Source: a bacterium (lineage in GTDB: Bacteria > Bacteroidota > Bacteroidia > Cytophagales > Thermonemataceae). Taken from it: a stretch of DNA of 5,918 bases. Below are positions 3,355 through 5,918 of the stretch, piece after piece; position 1 is the first letter of the stretch, and the number at the start of each line of letters is the position of its first letter. Both the position numbers and the translations under genes were made by a program. A model generated the notes under the pieces. The model worked only from the letters and a program-made list of their open reading frames with translations. It was not told where the DNA came from and made no database searches. Location: the NCBI GenBank assembly GCA_025362415.1, contig JANYGM010000353.1, forward strand, positions 1-5,918. The letters run 5' to 3'.

Positions 3355-5918
3355 CTACCTCAAAATATATATTTTCCCAAAATCTTTTTTGAATGCTTTA
3401 TCTCCTGCGCTATCTCTGTGCTTGATTTGTTGCCCATTGATGCGCATTTGCACTTTATAAAGATAAACGCCGTTAGCTAGTTTGTCACCAAACTCGTCTG
3501 TTCCGTCCCACGCATATTCAGAAATGTTGTTCCCAACCCTCAAAAAGCCTATTTCATCTTGTAAAATCTCTTTAACGACTTTCCCCGTAACAGTCATAAT
3601 TTGGATTTTCATTTGGTCAGGTATTTGGCTTCCTGTAAGCGTAAATACAAAACGAGTAGAGCCAGAAAACGGATTTGGATAAGGGTAAACATTCGTAACC
3701 GTACTTTCGTTAATCACTTGAAAGTTAATGAGATACGGCACTTCTCCTGCCCTATTTCCTTTTGCATCTGTGCCTTGTACCTGCAAAGTATAAGTGCCAT
3801 CTGGTAAGTTTTGAGGATTAAAATCTACAATATATTTGCCTTTTTCAGAACGGAAACGCAAGTTTGGATTACTAAAATATATTTGTTTGAAATTACAGTT
3901 TGTACAAGGACTTTTTAGGCGGATATCCAGCCCAGAAGTGTCTGTACGTACCAAAAACTGGTTGTCATCTCTCAAAATAATATTTATAAGCGGACTTGCA
4001 GACACTATTTCATTGTCCATTATCTTCACCCCATCAAAAGTAACATCTAACAAAGGATTTCTATTGTCCCCAATCACGTTAAAAGTAGTTTCTAAGATGT
4101 TATTGTCATATAATTGCTCTAATTGCAAACGTGGATTAACAAATACACGTAGCGTATTTTTCCCTACTTTCCCTAAAGTCTTCAAAGAAAGAGAAAAAAG
4201 CACACTTTCACCTATTTTGGGAGCTTTTATGTTTTTAGTACGCCTTTCTTGTAGATTACTTGTTGAATTGATAATGGTATATTCAACTAACAGAGAATCA
4301 ACATTATAATCTTTCTGACCAATATTATCAAACGCAAAATTCAGCTCAAAATCTTGCCCTTCTTGCTTATCAGGAATGGTATAAGTTGCCACGCCTATTT
4401 TAGCAATATTGATGTAACCTTCTGGCACACCACTATACAAAACCTGCCATTTTTTAAGTTGTGAAGGTGTTTGTGTGATTTCGTCTTTCGTCTTAAAATT
4501 CAAATACAAATAAGGATAAGTCTGTGCATTGATAGTATTTATTCCCAAAGAAGGTAATGGAACATTTCTAATAAGTGTATCAATTTGTCCATTAAGTTTT
4601 TCTCCTAAAACAATTAGCTCATTTTGGTCATTAAGAGGGTTTTCTGTGGGTGTAATTCTATTATAATTAGAAAAAACAGTTCCCCACGCACTTGCAGGAC
4701 CTATACGTGTAGAGGTTACATTTCCTTCTATAAAGCCACCATCAAGATTAAAATCCATTGAAATAACATCATTTAACTGGTTAGTGATAGAAGTAGATAT
4801 TATTTCTTGAAGTGCAGGCACAATATTACTTCCTGTTCCTTTTTTGCCTAAAAGTATATAAGGATGCCCAGCAAGAAGTGTATTTAGGGCAGCAGGACTA
4901 GCCCCAATCTGTAAAAGTGCAGGTCTAGCAGTCGTGTAAGCAAGTGTACTAAGTGTTCCTTTGCTGATGACAAGCACATAATCATCAGTAGGAATACCAC
5001 CAATAACTCCTGAAAGCCCACCAGTTTCTATACTAGCGTTTCCAATAGTACCAATAATGAATGGCGGTTGTCCACACACAGACACTCCAGGAGGCAAATA
5101 AGGTAGTTTTGTACGCTTATCAAAAGCAATGACCAAAAAACTATTATTAGCACAACCAAAAAATGAAGGCGTAACGACTACACCCGCACTATTCCAATAA
5201 AAGGAGGTTTCTCCTGCAATAGAAAGTGGATTTGTTGCACCATACGTAGTAGCCCGTAAACGGTTATTGACAGACTTATATTTCCATTTATTGATATTTT
5301 TATCTTTTTCAATATTTACATCTTTACTTTTGTAGAATTGTGGAAATCTTGCCTGCGACCACCCAGACGGACTATTTTTGATATAAATAAATGAGCTTTC
5401 GTCCCATAAAATATTCGCATTTCCGACAGCATCAACAAAATTTACACGCCAATAATAGACAATACTATCAGAGGGCAACACGTCAGTATTCGGCACAAAC
5501 TCCCACGTAGGGAGTGCCTGCCCTCGTATGATGTTAGTTCGTTTGATAGGACTATTAAAAAAACTGCTTGTATCCACTTCAAACACCATATCTCGCCCAA
5601 TATTTGCCAAATCACCTGCTTGTGCAATAAGGCGTATAGGTTGCGCACCAATAACACTATATTCTGGAGGGAAAAGTGCCTTTGCACCTACGTCAGGCAA
5701 TAAATATTCTAAAACAGCTACATTATTATCTTCATTAAGTTCTGGTATTTGGTTGAGATAATCTAATTTTACCTCAAAACGGTTGTTTCCAAAACCACCA
5801 CTTGCAGGACGTGTTACAGTAAAATAAAGCGTATCTGTGTTGTTTATTTTGTATTTTTTTGTTGTTGTATAATCAATAATAGTTCCATTGCTAAGTGTTC
5901 TTTTAACAGAAATACGGA
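3355..5918 (-). CDS. C-terminal part of a C25 (gingipain/PorU2-like) type IX-associated surface protein, 5' truncated by window edge
   Basis: About 853 residues are visible. The frame is open to the right edge, so the true start and any peptidase domain lie outside. A TTG at 5700 is in frame but internal: the frame upstream continues with a CARDB-like segment (GNNRFEVKLDYLN, IPELNEDNN). From the visible N-terminus: CARDB-like repeat (1-70); FN3/Ig-like domain with VYYWRV (about 153-158) and GWSQARFPQF (185-194); a region with DDYVLVISKGT (about 311-321), YILLGKKG (353-360) and TRIGPASAWG (403-412); WQVLYSGVPEG (490-500); a second CARDB-like domain ending LYDNNILETTF (602-612); an Ig-like domain with DGTYTLQVQGTDAKGN (706-721); then NVYPYPNPF (742-750) and a FlgD-Ig-like/type IX C-terminal domain (WDGTDEFGDKLANGVYLYKV) ending GKIYILR. 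From memory this order matches the C-terminal half of Bacteroidota C25 peptidases named PorU2-like. The catalytic His/Cys cannot be checked here. Expected location is the outer surface. It lies 15 bases upstream of miaA. Confidence 0.75.
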   Translation of the reverse strand, partial: RISVKRTLSNGTIIDYTTTKKYKINNTDTLYFTVTRPASGGFGNNRFEVKLDYLNQIPELNEDNNVAVLEYLLPDVGAKALFPPEYSVIGAQPIRLIAQAGDLANIGRDMVFEVDTSSFFNSPIKRTNIIRGQALPTWEFVPNTDVLPSDSIVYYWRVNFVDAVGNANILWDESSFIYIKNSPSGWSQARFPQFYKSKDVNIEKDKNINKWKYKSVNNRLRATTYGATNPLSIAGETSFYWNSAGVVVTPSFFGCANNSFLVIAFDKRTKLPYLPPGVSVCGQPPFIIGTIGNASIETGGLSGVIGGIPTDDYVLVISKGTLSTLAYTTARPALLQIGASPAALNTLLAGHPYILLGKKGTGSNIVPALQEIISTSITNQLNDVISMDFNLDGGFIEGNVTSTRIGPASAWGTVFSNYNRITPTENPLNDQNELIVLGEKLNGQIDTLIRNVPLPSLGINTINAQTYPYLYLNFKTKDEITQTPSQLKKWQVLYSGVPEGYINIAKIGVATYTIPDKQEGQDFELNFAFDNIGQKDYNVDSLLVEYTIINSTSNLQERRTKNIKAPKIGESVLFSLSLKTLGKVGKNTLRVFVNPRLQLEQLYDNNILETTFNVIGDNRNPLLDVTFDGVKIMDNEIVSASPLINIILRDDNQFLVRTDTSGLDIRLKSPCTNCNFKQIYFSNPNLRFRSEKGKYIVDFNPQNLPDGTYTLQVQGTDAKGNRAGEVPYLINFQVINESTVTNVYPYPNPFSGSTRFVFTLTGSQIPDQMKIQIMTVTGKVVKEILQDEIGFLRVGNNISEYAWDGTDEFGDKLANGVYLYKVQMRINGQQIKHRDSAGDKAFKKDFGKIYILR

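Noticed and set aside
3836..4309. Plus-strand open frame of 157 codons inside the surface-protein gene
   Set aside because: Antisense to recognisable Ig/CARDB-like coding sequence; no domain features of its own.
5698..5700. TTG as start of the surface-protein gene
   Set aside because: The frame continues upstream without a stop to the window edge and encodes a CARDB-like segment, so this codon is an internal Leu.

Overview
The window looks like part of a chromosome from a Bacteroidota bacterium, most likely a Cytophagales-type gliding or surface-associated lineage (genus not determinable). The evidence is the strongly AT-rich intergenic DNA, A-rich translation starts without Shine-Dalgarno sequences, a promoter of the Bacteroidota TTTG / TAnnTTTG type, and the C-terminal part of a large C25 (gingipain/PorU-like) protein with a type IX secretion style C-terminus. 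All four genes that I can support are on the minus strand, so transcription runs from right to left.

Right half (about 2431-5918): a large cell-surface protein enters from beyond the right edge and ends at 3355. Fifteen bases later miaA (tRNA dimethylallyltransferase) begins and runs to 2431. The two are almost certainly co-transcribed. A strong, probably bidirectional terminator hairpin lies about 120 bases past the miaA stop.

Middle (1764-2430): 667 bases with no credible gene. The stretch contains the predicted promoter of the CsgG-like gene, run-phased A/T tracts, several dyads, heptamer arrays, and a roughly 246-bp block bounded by 41-bp imperfect inverted repeats with the terminator hairpin at its centre (MITE-like).

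Left half (1-1763): a secreted CsgG-family protein with an extra C-terminal beta-rich domain, followed by a small lipoprotein of LPP20/FlgT-N-like appearance. They are plausibly one functional unit at the cell envelope. The far left edge carries a perfect 28-bp inverted repeat (REP/BIME-like).

The most unusual recurring feature is a family of short heptamer arrays (AATTNNN) that abut or overlap the stop codon of all three genes whose stops are followed by noncoding DNA. In each case a hairpin follows about 110-120 bases downstream of the stop.
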